Of a DNA stretch of 64,000 bases, positions 23,601 to 34,366 are shown in pieces (the first letter of the stretch is position 1; every line of letters starts with the position of its first letter). This stretch comes from Chrysoporthe austroafricana (taxonomy: Eukaryota > Ascomycota > Sordariomycetes > Diaporthales > Cryphonectriaceae). The stretch is taken from contig JYIP02000002.1 in the NCBI GenBank assembly GCA_001051155.2, positions 69,583-133,582 on the forward strand, written 5' to 3'. Both the position numbers and the translations under genes were made by a program. Under the pieces are notes generated by a model. The model was given only the letters and a program-made list of their open reading frames with translations, did not search any database and had not been told where the DNA came from.

Positions 23601-26400
23601 GTCTTTCCCTTTTTTATTAATTGTAACCTTTTCAGTAAGTATAACAGGTTTTTATAAAATCTAGCTAATAGTCCAATCGATATAAGGATTATATTTCTTA
23701 AGCTAAAGTATTCTTAAGATTAATTTATATTATGCTATATTTATAATATCGAAAGTAATTTTCGTTATAAAGCTTTAAATCGAAATAAGTAAGTAATCAG
23801 TTTTTATATCGATTATATTAAAGTTATATATAATCGCTTTTCCTTTTATAATATTAAGTTTATAAGGATCCTTTTTCTATATCTAGAGAATGCATTCCTT
23901 ATTAATAATTTCTAATAAGATAAAATTTCTTTATATGCCGCTATTTAATAGTATATTATATCGCTGCCCGTTAATATATATATTCAATATAATATATTTT
24001 TCGTTTTCTATAGTAATTGCGTATAAAGACTTTATAGTTCTAATCGGCTATTATTTTATTATAAGCAATCTTTCCTTTTTGGGATATTCTAGGCTTATCT
24101 TGCTATTTGCTTTGCCAATCTTCTTGCTTAGCTTTAAGCATATTACTTTGCCTTTTCAGCCTTTTGTAATCGGTATTATTCCTTAACCTTATCTTGCATA
24201 TAAATAGTATATACTATTATATAGCATTGCTCCTATATCGTTTTTCTTTAAACGCATTTCTACGGATAATTATCGGGTAGTCCTATATAAGCGTTATTAT
24301 TTTCGATATGCAAAACTTTCTTATACTTTTTTCGAAATTCTATAATAAATTGGATTAATTAGTCCTATTCCTTAAATTAAGAATTAATTATATTTAACTT
24401 TTTTGCTAAAATATACTTAGCAGTTATAATATATATAATATATCCAAATAAGTTTATAATAACGAGAATATAAATAATTAATCCGTATATTTTCTTAAAA
24501 TTTGCATTCGCTATTCTGAAATGGGATGCTTTAGAAGAGTTCCTATAATATAAGCCTATAAATAAAGTGCTCGACTTTTATATACTTGGACTTCCAGTTA
24601 TCGTATTTCTGTTACAATTATTTTATATTTAGGATATTATACTTCTTTAATTCTTTTTCGAATATAAGAGTTAATATATTATTTGGCTATCTATCTTGCA
24701 ATGCTATTTCTTCTAGCATAGTATTTAGCATAGCCGCTTTCGTTTATAAAATGCTAATTTCTTCTTCTATTATTATTTCTTATTATTGCTTAAAGTAATA
24801 GTTTAAAAGGAACTTTCTTAAATCCGTTTCTTTTCTATTTATAGAATTGCTTAAGCAATCCGAATTGCTGTTATTTATAGCCGCATTATAAATAGGGCTT
24901 TTCTTTCTTATAGCAAGCTGCTTTTATCTTTTAGTTTTGCGTAAGAATTATCCTAAACTTTCTTTTGCTAAGAAGTGCAATAAGCAGTAATTTTAATAGC
25001 AGGCTATTTAACTTATACTGCTATAATTAAGATTTATTGCTTGCTTTAATAGGATATTATTATTTAGCTAATTGGGTTCTTTTCGCTAAGCAATATTAAT
25101 CTATCGTTCCGAAACGGATTTCCAATCTCGCTTTCCTTTTTCTTAGTAATAATTACAGGCAATATAACCTTTCTTGCTATAATTATAACAAGTAACCTTT
25201 TTGCATTATTCTCGTATAAAGGTATTTAATTCTATAAGTCTTGCATATATTATACTTAAATAGGCCGTATATTATAACCCATCCAGCATACAGGTTATAA
25301 TAGGGGAAAAACCCAATACTTTAATATAAACTTACAAGCAAGCCGGAATTAAATAACCCAGAGTTAAAGTTACGGATCGATAGGCTTAATATCGATCCAG
25401 TCAATCCAGAACTGATAAGCTAGATATATAAGAATATAATTACTACCCATTAGATAAAATATATAGCTTTTCAGTTATTAATCTAAGTATTAATTGGACT
25501 TTATTATTAATAACTATATTTAGCTTATAAATATTGCGATATTCAGTAAAGTTATTCTGATATTTAAGGCTATATTTAGTATTGCTTTTATTAATATAAA
25601 CCCTTTTACTTTATAATTATTTAAGGATTACTGCAGCGTTTATAATACCGTATTATTTCGATTTTTCTATTAGAAATAGCATTTCCTTAAATTGGGCTAA
25701 TATTTTAATACGCTATTTTTTTATCGTTATTAGCATCGCTTGTAAAGTCGATTATCGATTCGAACCGCCTTATTAATAAACTCGCTAAGTTTTTCGGGTC
25801 GGTTTTCTTTATAAAGCTTATCTTTAATTTCTTCTTTAAATCTTATATAATAAGCATTTATAAAAAGTTCGTCCTTATAATCCAAATAAGCAATAATCTG
25901 CTTGAATTTAGCCGTATAGTTTATAGCTAAACCGGTTTATCGGAAAGCTTTTAATTATTATATTGCAATATATTGCTTATCCGGATTCTCGAAAGTTTTC
26001 GTAAAAGCTATTTCGAAATTGCTATAGCGTTAGAAAATACGTTTAGTATCCTTAAAGCAAAAGTTTTTGCTATTGTTTAAATAGTTGCAAAAGGTTAGCT
26101 CTTATTACTAAAAAGCAGTCTTTTCGAAACGGCTTCTTGCAAAATCGATTTTGTTATAAATAATCCTAAACTAAGCATTATAATGCTTGAAATAGGCTTT
26201 AAGTTATATCAGGAAAGCCTGAAAGTCTTTTCGAATACCTTTATAAAGCTTAAGCTTATTAAGCTTAAAAGCTTTAGCTTATTAAAAGGCATTAAAGCGA
26301 ATAACCTTATTCTTAATTTCTTTAAATTATTAATATAGGGCTATATTCTATTATTAAAGCTATTCGTTAATAAAAGTAATTAGGATTTCTTCCTAAAAGG
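20700..26400 (-). pseudogene. gypsy gag-pol, RIP-inactivated
   Basis: Order on the minus strand is gag, reverse transcriptase, RNase H, integrase, as in Ty3/gypsy. Gag capsid traces lie at about 26150-25740 (YTAKFKQIIAYLDYKDELF, RPEKLSEFINKAVRIDNRL). A CCHC knuckle relic (CYNYSKKGYIACNY) lies at 25192-25145. Reverse transcriptase is open at 22817-22575, with RYGHFEYVILLF and YFDN where YLDD is expected, the Asp-to-Asn change fitting G-to-A mutation. RNase H traces (SDYKNL, KVLNKR) are near 21980-21880, and an integrase zinc segment (ECDSCKKNKIEYYKPY) at about 21543-21490. Stops are dense throughout and the catalytic DD is lost, so no active product is possible. Between capsid and zinc knuckle gag is interrupted by a solo LTR. 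Confidence 0.85.
25270..25647 (+). mobile_element. inverted solo LTR nested in gypsy gag
   Basis: A 378-bp segment is similar to the reverse complement of the flanking 451-bp LTRs: same TATTATAA and TTATAATA termini and shared ATCGAT-rich core, but shorter and diverged. It is flanked by the 5-bp direct repeat CCGTA at 25265-25269 and 25648-25652, so it entered by its own transposition and later lost its interior by LTR-LTR recombination. It represents a related subfamily. Confidence 0.88.
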
Positions 26401-26498
26401 CTTAATTGTTAGAAAAAAACAGAATTTAGAATATTATTACATTCTAATATTACTTAAAAAGTATATATTAAACCGTTCAAAAGCAAAAATTATTAAAA

Positions 26499-26949
26499 TA
26501 TTATAAATGCTATAATAATCTTTAAATAATTATAAAATTAAAAAGTTTATATTAATAAAAGCAATATTAAATATAGCTTTAAATATCAAAATAATTTTAT
26601 TAAATATCGCAATATTTATAAATTAAATATAGCTATTAATAATAAAATCCAATTAATATTTAAATTAATAACTGAAAAGCTATAATAATTTATCTAATAA
26701 GTAATGAATATATCTTTATATATTTAGCTTTTCAATTCTGTATCGACCGGATCGATATCGAGCTTATCGATCTATTTAAATCGATATCGATCCTATCGAT
26801 CTGTAATTTTAACTTTAAGTTATATAATCCTAGTTTATTTATAAGTTTGCATTAAAGTATTAGATTTTCGGCTTTTGAAATCCATTCCGGATTATTAAAG
26901 TATTATGCTTCTTTTCTATTATAATTTGCATATTAGATGGGTTATAATA
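26499..26949 (-). repeat. gypsy 5' LTR
   Basis: Direct repeat of 19235-19685. Differences are mainly C-to-T and G-to-A relative to the other copy, the RIP pattern. Confidence 0.92.
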
Positions 26950-28234
26950 CTTTAATTCGAATTAATAAAGCAATAATAGAAATAATAAAGCTTTAATTTT
27001 ATTTATTCGATTTTCTTTTTATTCAAATTATTAAGCTAATTAATAAATAGAATATAAATAAAATTAAAATAATAAAAAGTTAAAATAAGAATAAATTAAT
27101 TTTCGAAAAAGTTTTTTAATATTTAATATAGAAAAAAGATTTTAAATTGCAAATTTAAATTTCTTTTCTTAAATATATCTTAATTATTAATATTTTTTTT
27201 TTTAATTATTTTTAAAAAGAAATTTATATAATAATAATAATTTTTTTTAAAATAAATTTTTTTAAAAATTAATAATTTATTATTATTTTAAATAAATAAA
27301 TAAATAACGAAATAATATTTAAATAACTAAAAAAAATATTTATTTTTAATAACTAGCTTATAGATTTTTTAGAAATTAAATTATTAATTCTGGATAATTA
27401 TAATAATTATATAATTAATAAATTTATATAAAAATATTTTTAAAATAATATTTTATTATTTTATTTATTTTTTTATATTTCTTATATTTTTTAATTTTTC
27501 GATTTAAGAATTTTTTCTTTTTTTAAGAAAGCTTATAGAAAAAAGCTTAATATTATAAATTAATAAAGAAATAATATTATTTATAGAAAATATTTATTTT
27601 TTAAAAATTATTATCTTATTTATTTAAAAAAGTTTTTTAGCTAAAATATTAAATCTAAATGAAAAGCAATAAATCTTTAACTTATTTGCTTAATTAAATT
27701 ATTCTTAAGCTTTTTTTTTTTTAAAAATAATTAATAATATTTTTAAATCTTATTAAATTTAAACTTGAAAATATTAATTAAATCTAATTCAATATTAAAT
27801 ATAATTTTATAATTATCAGATATATATTCGACTTTTCGGAAAGCTAAAAATCTATATTACTAATTTAATAAATATCGGAATTAATTTTTTTCTATTTTTA
27901 AATAATATATTCTTTTTAAAAAAATTCCGAAAGCTTAAAAAGAAAGAAATATAGCTTTAATTAAAGTTCTAGAAAAAAATAAAGCTTTAAGAAAATAAAT
28001 TAAGGCTTTTAAGCCTAGTAAAAAAAGAAAGGTTAATATAAGCCCGAATTCGAAATTTGTAGGCATTCAGGATATATAGAAAGCTTAAAAAGCAGCTAGG
28101 CTAGAAAAGGAAAGCGAGGATAAAGAGAGCGATATCGAATTAATTACTGATAAAGAGGACTATATTATAGTAAGTAAATAGGGCTGGAAAATAGTTGAAT
28201 TGAATATATATATCTATTTTCAATATGGCTGGCC

Positions 28235-28280
28235 AGGGGTGCCGAGAAGGGGGGGGTGCCGAAAAGTACCGCCTGCGACT
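28235..28280 (-). repeat. right terminal inverted repeat of Fot1-like element
   Basis: Inverted partner of 18709-18754, followed directly by the TA duplication and by non-RIP sequence. Confidence 0.9.
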
Positions 28281-28282
28281 TA

Positions 28283-28822
28283 AATGTGATCGGGACGCTC
28301 ATACTAGTCGCAAAGGCTAAGATTTGAAATCCATACCGGGGGTATAACATTCAAGAAATCAGTAGCAAGCATGCCGCAATCTTAATAGAACTATCCTCCC
28401 GGTAACTGGTTGCCCGGTAATTATAATATGTATCATGACGGAGTAGGGGAATTAAGAAAGAAAAAGAGAAGGAAAACAACTGGAAAGAGACCGAGACTCT
28501 ACTTCCCAATTACACGGGGGAAACGTTGTGATGCCAGGACTAATTATACATTAGTAACATCTCCGGGTGCGGTTCGAATTGCCTTTTCCATTTAATATAA
28601 GGATTTGATGCAGCGTCTGGGTACTGAAAAAGGCCAGGGCCATCGTTTCCAGTAATAAGTCGCTGTTGTAGACGCAGTAATTAGTAGTTACGGCTGAGGC
28701 GCTGGAACGCAAACAGGAGCAACCCAGAGCATGTGCGCTCGAGCTTTCCATGCGATTATAATTCAAAACGTAAACTCTTATTCACTGTATTTCCAGTTCA
28801 AGTATACAACTCTGAGTTATTT
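28283..28822. other. intergenic, nothing recognised
   Basis: Ordinary base composition resumes right after the transposon end. No gene or repeat is evident; the right part likely contains the P450 3' UTR. Confidence 0.5.
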
Positions 28823-30711
28823 TTATCTGCCGCCCTTGATTGTAACCTGGACATGCCCCGCGTTCCGGCAAGTTCCATAATCTCTCCACTTCATAGTCTT
28901 CTCATCGGTGTGGTAGAGTTCCATGTCCATTAGGCCAAAAAAATTAGAAAGGCAAATGTACATTTCAAGGTATGCAATGCTAATACCGCCGTCAACCATA
29001 GTCCTTTAGAGGAGAACTTTACGGACTTACTTGAACCCTATACACGATCGCGGTCCCTTTGAGAATGGAACATGCCATTTCTCTAGCCCTGCTGCTTCGG
29101 GATCTAGCCATCTCTCGGGGATAAATCTGGCAGGATCTTCATATATAACGGTGTCGTAGTGAATCAATCGTGGGCATACGGAAACAATCGACTACAAGAA
29201 TTAGAAAAGGCCCGGTCTTGGGAAAAGTGCGACATACCTTGGGAGGGATAAATATACCACCCACCCAGGCACCACTCTCGGGGACAACACGAGGCAGGTT
29301 TCCTGGGATAGGAGTCGACACTCTGAGAGATTCTTTGATGACAGCTGTCTACATAGAGGATTAGGTCTTGAGGTTCGATGTGGAAGACGCGTTTGATAGT
29401 GCTCACTAGATAGGGAAGCTTGGAGACGTTCTTGTATTCTAGCATCCCCTTGTGGTTTCTTGGCACGGTGTCCAGTTCGTCACGAAGCTTCTTGGCCTTT
29501 TCAGGATGAGTCAACAGGTAGTATGTAGCGCAGCTCAGGGCATAGCTAGTAGTATCCGTGCCGGCAAAGCAGAAGATGAAGGCTTCATCGACTAAACTCT
29601 CATGGGTAGGAACCTTGTATCCTTTGGCTGACTTTGGGCGAAGCAGGAGGTCAAAGATAGTGTAGCGGCCGCCCTCAGCGGAGTAGACTCCCAACTCGTG
29701 TCTGTCAGCAACTTCTTGAATCCATTTCTCGCACTCCTAAGCAGGTTTATTAGACGTTGTCGTCATTCTAGAGCCCGAGTGAAAGAAGGCTCACAAGTCG
29801 AAACCGAACATAGCCTTTAGCAACAATATTGGCCCAGCTCAATGGCAATTTTAAGGCAATACGGTTGAGAATAGGCAGGTGTTTCATAGTCTGGACCCTG
29901 TCGGAGAAAGTATCCATACTCTCTAGAAATGGCGTGTTTGTGTCATCAGACTCAATCAAGTTCATACTCTTGTTGAAAAGAACTCTAATAATAGTATCGA
30001 CCTCCATGACAATGTCAGCTTGGTCGCAATCCCCTTTGGGGGAAGACATTACCGTGACGCAACGATAGACATGCTGGATATCCCATGGCTCCCTCTTATC
30101 CGAGGATTCCTGTGCTTTGCGGAGCCCCCTCTCTGCGATCTCAGAGACAAATGGCGCGAGCTTCTCGATGTTCTGTTTGGCGAAGATGCTTTTTATAATG
30201 TCATACCGCTCCTTGTGCTCAGCAGGGTTCGTAAACATGAGAAGCGAATGTTTGACACCAAAGGTCTCATAGAAACCAGGGTCTTTGAGGTATTTTGTGC
30301 CATATCCGTATACCCTTGAGAGAATTAATTAGTAGGAAGCTCCTAAATCAGTAAGAGCAGCACTTACTCTTGGTAGTATGCCAAATCCTTAACATGGACA
30401 TGGTTTGGTGCAATTCTCACGACAGGGCCTTCAGCGGCGTTAGAGTCCCGGTCGAATTTCTAAATTAAAATCGTTCGCTACTTGCCGTACTTGTCATGGA
30501 GGTCGGGGTATTCTCTGACATAATTGCCGTCGAGAATGACATCTTGGTAGAACTCATACCATCCAGTGATGGCAGCGAGGCGAGGGCCGGGAATCCTGCT
30601 AAGTCGGTGAAACCACAATCTCCAAGCGACACCACCAAGGATATAGGTGACAAGCAGGATGGCAGCCTGGACCGCAGCGGCCGTGAAGCCGTGCGTGAGT
30701 GCCAATGCCAT
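28823..30711 (-). CDS. cytochrome P450 monooxygenase
   Basis: Eight exons fit: 30711-30486, 30428-30368, 30314-30053, 30001-29795, 29736-29407, 29348-29238, 29191-29031 and 28979-28823. The sum is 1515 nt, 504 residues. An N-terminal membrane anchor precedes the proline hinge RIPGPRL. Later motifs are the I-helix AGTDTTS, K-helix ESLR, PERW, and the heme loop FSKGPRSCIGF with its cysteine ligand. The first intron has a GC donor (GCAAGT at 30485), with a CTAAC branch site 12-15 nt before an AAG acceptor; the direct join gives DKYGPVVRI. The 51-nt intron 30052-30002 keeps frame if unspliced. The class is fungal microsomal P450 similar to terpene and trichothecene-type oxygenases. It is divergent from the terpene cyclase, so it probably oxidises that product (inference). 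Confidence 0.88.
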
Positions 30712-31701
30712 GGCTATGACCTAGTCTAAGTAGCAAGTGCGCGTGTGTATGTGAACTTGGAAGACGGCGACTGGGAGACGTTTCAGATGCTCAGAATGTG
30801 AGATTGGGAGCTAATGTCGGGTACCGCGAAGAGTTGTCATAAAACATATTCAGGACATGGTCTTACTAAGGCGGCCAAATTCCGACAAGATAAAAGCGTG
30901 GACCGCTCATCCGATTCTGGAATATGGCCCGAGCATGATTATCTGCATGCAGAAGGATTCGTAAAGATTCCACATACCCACACACACATCACGGGCACGA
31001 CAGGAGCGGAACGCGTGCTGCGGACATGCTTCCTAATCGTGACATTTCAGACGTGCCTACTTCAGCTATGAGTCCTATTGGTCGCTACTGGCAAACGATG
31101 TGATAAAATAGCCCAATCGAATCTTATGACAGGGCCACATAATTCGACAGCAAAAGTTTTCGGAGAGTAATATCCATCATGTATCAGCGAAAAAAAACGA
31201 GCCGGCCAATACGAATAAGGATATGATCCCGAGCACTAACAGTGTTCTACCCCGTTGAGTTGCAGTAGGGCGCAAACAAAAGGACATACTAAAGGTACAT
31301 CATTACGATGGCCTGTAGGGTATCCAATGAGGGACTACAGATAAGAGTCGAGGTGATACACATAGTGCTTACCCGAAGCCAGTTTAACATAAGCCTTTGG
31401 AAGGAGGGGCGGACGAACTGCATGATAATGGATTCTCAAGATAACGTCACTTGAAAGGTGGGTTTCGGGTTATGAGCATGATAGAATGATCTGGACAGCA
31501 AGGAACGGGGAGAACGTATATTAGACCACGTTTTATATCACACCTCCGCCCGCCATCTCACAGACATCCTGAAAGTTCCCTGTATACCTTCTTCCTTCCC
31601 AGCTTAACAGGAGACATAACCGACATTTCCTTGTCTTGACCAAGTCGGTCATCACTAGTTCAGTCCAATTTCTATAATCGTCATTTCTGGTAGTCTAGCC
31701 A
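30712..31701. promoter_or_regulatory. shared divergent promoter region of P450 and terpene cyclase
   Basis: This 990-bp gap separates the start codons of two outward-transcribed genes, a common fungal cluster arrangement. It contains a CCAAT pentamer near 31207 and an inverted CGG/CCG pair with 7-nt spacing near 30872-30884, of the kind bound by Zn2Cys6 dimers. A binding factor is not encoded nearby. These sites are suggestive only. Confidence 0.4.
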
Positions 31702-33402
31702 ATGTTGTCTTTTCTCAAGAACACACCGCTTTATACGGTCACGGAAAGACTCACCAGCGCCTCATACAAGTTCACTAGCTATCTTCCAAGCTCCTCTATT
31801 CATCCCAAAAATGAGACCACATCGTTAACTACTAGAGAACCTCTCACGAGAGAGACTGCATACCTGCCGAGCACGCATGCTGCGCATGCGGCGAAGTCTG
31901 TGTACCTGCCGGACATGTTTGCTTCCATTATGTCGGTTGACCCACCAGTCAACAAGCATTACGAGAAGGTCAAACAGGAGGCAGAAAAATGGATCATCAA
32001 GTAATGCGACTATCTCGTGACGCAGTGTGGTATATACGACGCTAATATCTATTACAATAATTGCTAGGACGCTGAAGCTAAAGGATAATGAAGCTAGAAA
32101 AGTTCCAAAGATGGGCTTCGCTTATCTAGGTTCAGTGTGGGTTTCAGACGCCGATGAGGAAGCGCTCCGCATGGTTGTGGACTGGTTGTATTGGGTATTA
32201 AGCCTCTAAAATCCTACCTCTCACATGGTTGCTAATTAGGACTCAGGTGTTCTTCTTCGATGACCGTACGTAGTATTATCAGACGAAGTGAGTGAAGTTT
32301 GTCACTCATCATTCTGTAGAGTTTGATGAGGGCCACCTCAAAGATGATCCCAACGGAGCTAAAAGGGAAATTGCTGCTACTTTGGCCGTCATGACAGACA
32401 ACCACCCATTAATTTCCGTTGATGATAATCCTCTAAGACATATATTCCAATCAACATGGAAACGTTTCCAAAAGGTACAATATGCGTCCCATAGTTACGT
32501 TCTGCGCGCACTAACAAGGTCATAATAGAGAACATCTCCAGGTATACGATGCCAATCAGATTATATCCTGTCGCGTAGCTAACAAATACGTCTTAAGCAC
32601 TACAGAAGAGATGGACCAAGTCTCTTACAGGGTTTTTTGACGGTCTCCTCGGTCAGGTCACGGCTGTACACAACGAACAGAGACTAAATACGGATGAATA
32701 TATAGAATTTCGTCGTCTGTCAATTGGGGCTTTTCCGTGCCATGAGCTTGTGGAGTATGGCAGTATATCACCGCAATGTTTCTCAGACTAACCTCTCTTC
32801 TAGATATGCTCACGCTTTTGAGATCCCGCAGAAGGTGATCGAAAACTCCTCCATCAAAGTGTGCCGCACCATCTCGGCGGACCTGGTCTGGCTGTGCGTT
32901 ACATCTCCGAAGACGGTCATCACTATGGGATATCATATTTACGATCTTTAGTCACAACGACATTTTGTCGTATCGAAAAGATTTGGTAAGGCTCAAACAC
33001 ACAATATACCTGTGTTACTCTAACGTTTTACACAGGCACTAGGTGTTGAGCACAACATCATTCACGTTTTCAGGAACCAGAACTTGTCCGAACAACAGGC
33101 TGTTGACAAGATTGGGGGAATGTTAAATGAGTGTAATCGCAAGTGGTATCACGCTTTGGCCGAGATGCCGGTCTGGGGGGAGAAAATGGACAGAGATGTG
33201 CTGAAGTATGTCTGGGGTTGCCAAGCCATCGCCCTAGGAAATTTGCACTGGAGGTAGGTTTCCGGTCGCGACTAACAGTTTCTTGAAAGTCAAAAGCCTT
33301 GACTAACGCCGTTTTCAATCCAGCTACATGACTGGACGGTATCTCGGGCCTGAGGGCGACCAGATTCGTGCGACACGAATTATGACCATTCCCAGTTTCT
33401 AA
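31702..33402 (+). CDS. class I terpene cyclase (sesquiterpene synthase-like)
   Basis: Ten exons fit: 31702-32000, 32068-32194, 32247-32265, 32320-32474, 32606-32754, 32804-32893, 32952-32985, 33036-33253 and 33324-33402, with phases consistent and 1170 nt total (389 residues). That is nine exons as listed; one further 33-nt exon at 32542-32574 (VYDANQIISCR) is possible but would leave a 31-nt intron. The metal-binding Asp-rich motif is DDQFD, split by an intron after DD and coded partly by a 19-nt exon. The NSE triad reads NDILSYRKD. The C-terminal WSYMTGRY holds the RY pair that senses diphosphate. All class I residues are intact, so it should ionise and cyclise a prenyl diphosphate, most likely farnesyl diphosphate by size. 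The group resembles the bacterial-pentalenene-type fungal cyclases. Product unknown. Confidence 0.9.
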
Positions 33403-34366
33403 GTAGTTCCCCAGGGAAGTTTGTAGCATTTAACAGTGCGGCCAGTCTCGAATGACGCTGTTCTTAAATCCACTGAAGCAGTAAACCGACCTAGTTAGGT
33501 CCTATCTTTTCGACAATCAATCAGTGATCATTCCCAACCCAACCGAGTATGTGCATATCTAAGTTCCGATGCTCTGCGGGGTTCAACCCGGCGCTTCGAC
33601 CCGTCCATTTAGTGTCAATAGAGTGATTCGTTCGCCGCTATTCGTAGACAGTGAGTAGGACACGTTGTGCCATTGGATAATTCCGGCGGGGCTGGATTCC
33701 CGCTGGACTCCAGAGTGTCCTCCACGGGCGGTAGGCGTGCACTACTGAGACCAGCAGACTGTCACTATCTGTCTAACATAACAAAAAATACAAATACGTT
33801 CTCTATTTAACGCGAGCTAGTGTTTTTCAGGGTGGCTTGCCATCCTTTCATAGTGTGACGGCTTAAGATCGAAGTACTACGTAGTGCATCTCATACTAGA
33901 AAAGAAAATATTCGAGCCAATCTGAAGATAGAATAGTCCAAATCCGCCCACTCAGTTGCCAGCCGAGGGGAGCTTTTTCAATTTTCAGAAGCTTTAGCAA
34001 TATTCCAGGAAAAGACCTCCTAGGGCCCGCCCCCCTTTGCCTGCGATGCTTGCCTGCAGCGTTAGCCTGCAGCGCTTGCGTATCACCTATTACCTACTAT
34101 ACCAACAATTCCTAAATAGGCAGTCGCGACATCACGCCTTTCTCTTCAGCCCTCCTCAATTACCCTCTTCAACTGCTACGTGGGATTTCATTAAAGGGGG
34201 AGGCCTGTAGATTCTTCCACACGTGGGATTCGACCAATCCCTCCCTCGCATTTCAAAACCGACCAATCCCTCCTCAAGAATTATTTGCAGGGAACAGAGT
34301 TTGGAAAATACTCCGCTCCGGCCCGTCCTCCGCTCCGTTGAACAAACATCCAAATCGGTCTATTTC
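33403..34366. other. intergenic with repeat copy B, no gene
   Basis: No coding segment recognised. The second half is the dispersed repeat listed separately. Confidence 0.5.
33933..34342. repeat. dispersed repeat, copy B
   Basis: Carries ATAGTCC at 33933, AGTTGCCAGCCGA at 33954-33966 followed by GGGGAG, and CCGTCCTCCGCTCCG at 34323-34337 followed by TTGAA. The same blocks occur at 8781-8911 in the same order. The interior is longer here (about 410 vs 131 bp) and contains two CTGCAGCG-type short repeats near 34050-34075. Confidence 0.45.

Larger units (their letters stand above)
19235..26949 (-). mobile_element. complete Ty3/gypsy LTR retrotransposon, RIP-mutated, inside the Fot1-like element
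   Basis: Two direct LTR copies of 451 bp (19235-19685 and 26499-26949) bound a 7715-bp element. It is flanked by the 5-bp duplication CTTTA at 19230-19234 and 26950-26954. The LTR ends read TATTATAA and TTATAATA, consistent with TG...CA termini mutated by RIP. Coding sense is the minus strand: gag toward 26.3 kb, pol toward 20.7 kb. It inserted in the transposase gene of the surrounding DNA transposon, so it is the younger of the two. Confidence 0.92.
18851..28181 (+). pseudogene. Fot1-like DDE transposase, interrupted
   Basis: The coding frame runs 18851-19234 and 26955-28181. When the gypsy element and one copy of CTTTA are removed, the frame continues directly, with no net indel over about 537 codons, close to Fot1 transposase length (about 540). 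The N-terminal part keeps the helix-turn-helix flavour of psq/CENP-B DNA-binding domains (IPYTEFEL, AIKAIKNSLFQKK, KIAYENS, LIKWIRI). The C-terminus keeps the lysine-rich PSKKRKVN and PNSKFVGIQ then an acidic tail. Many codons are TAA or TAG, as expected when CAR and TGG codons are hit by RIP. The start codon is not certain because the region near 18851 is degraded. Confidence 0.78.
18709..28280 (+). mobile_element. Fot1/pogo-type DNA transposon, RIP-mutated, split by a gypsy element
   Basis: The ends are inverted copies of about 46 bp: AGTCGCAG, then GGTACTTTTCGGCACC, a run of eight C and a second TYTCGGCACC. Each end is flanked by TA (18707-18708 and 28281-28282), the target duplication of Tc1/mariner-pogo elements. 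Removing the inner gypsy element and one CTTTA leaves about 1852 bp, the size of Fot1/Pot2. The body is extremely AT-rich and nearly free of CA/TG dinucleotides, consistent with repeat-induced point mutation, while the C runs in the ends persist. The transposase is dead. Confidence 0.88.

Noticed and set aside
18709..28280. CRISPR-like or tandem array in the AT-rich block
   Set aside because: The repeats are LTRs and inverted ends with target duplications; no regularly spaced short repeats exist.
28540..28600. Possible tRNA T-arm (GGTTCGAA)
   Set aside because: No matching acceptor, D or anticodon arms could be folded around it.
29349..29406. Apparent loss of the P450 ExxR motif
   Set aside because: The open frame runs into an intron. 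Splicing 29407 to 29348 restores ESLR and an uninterrupted frame.
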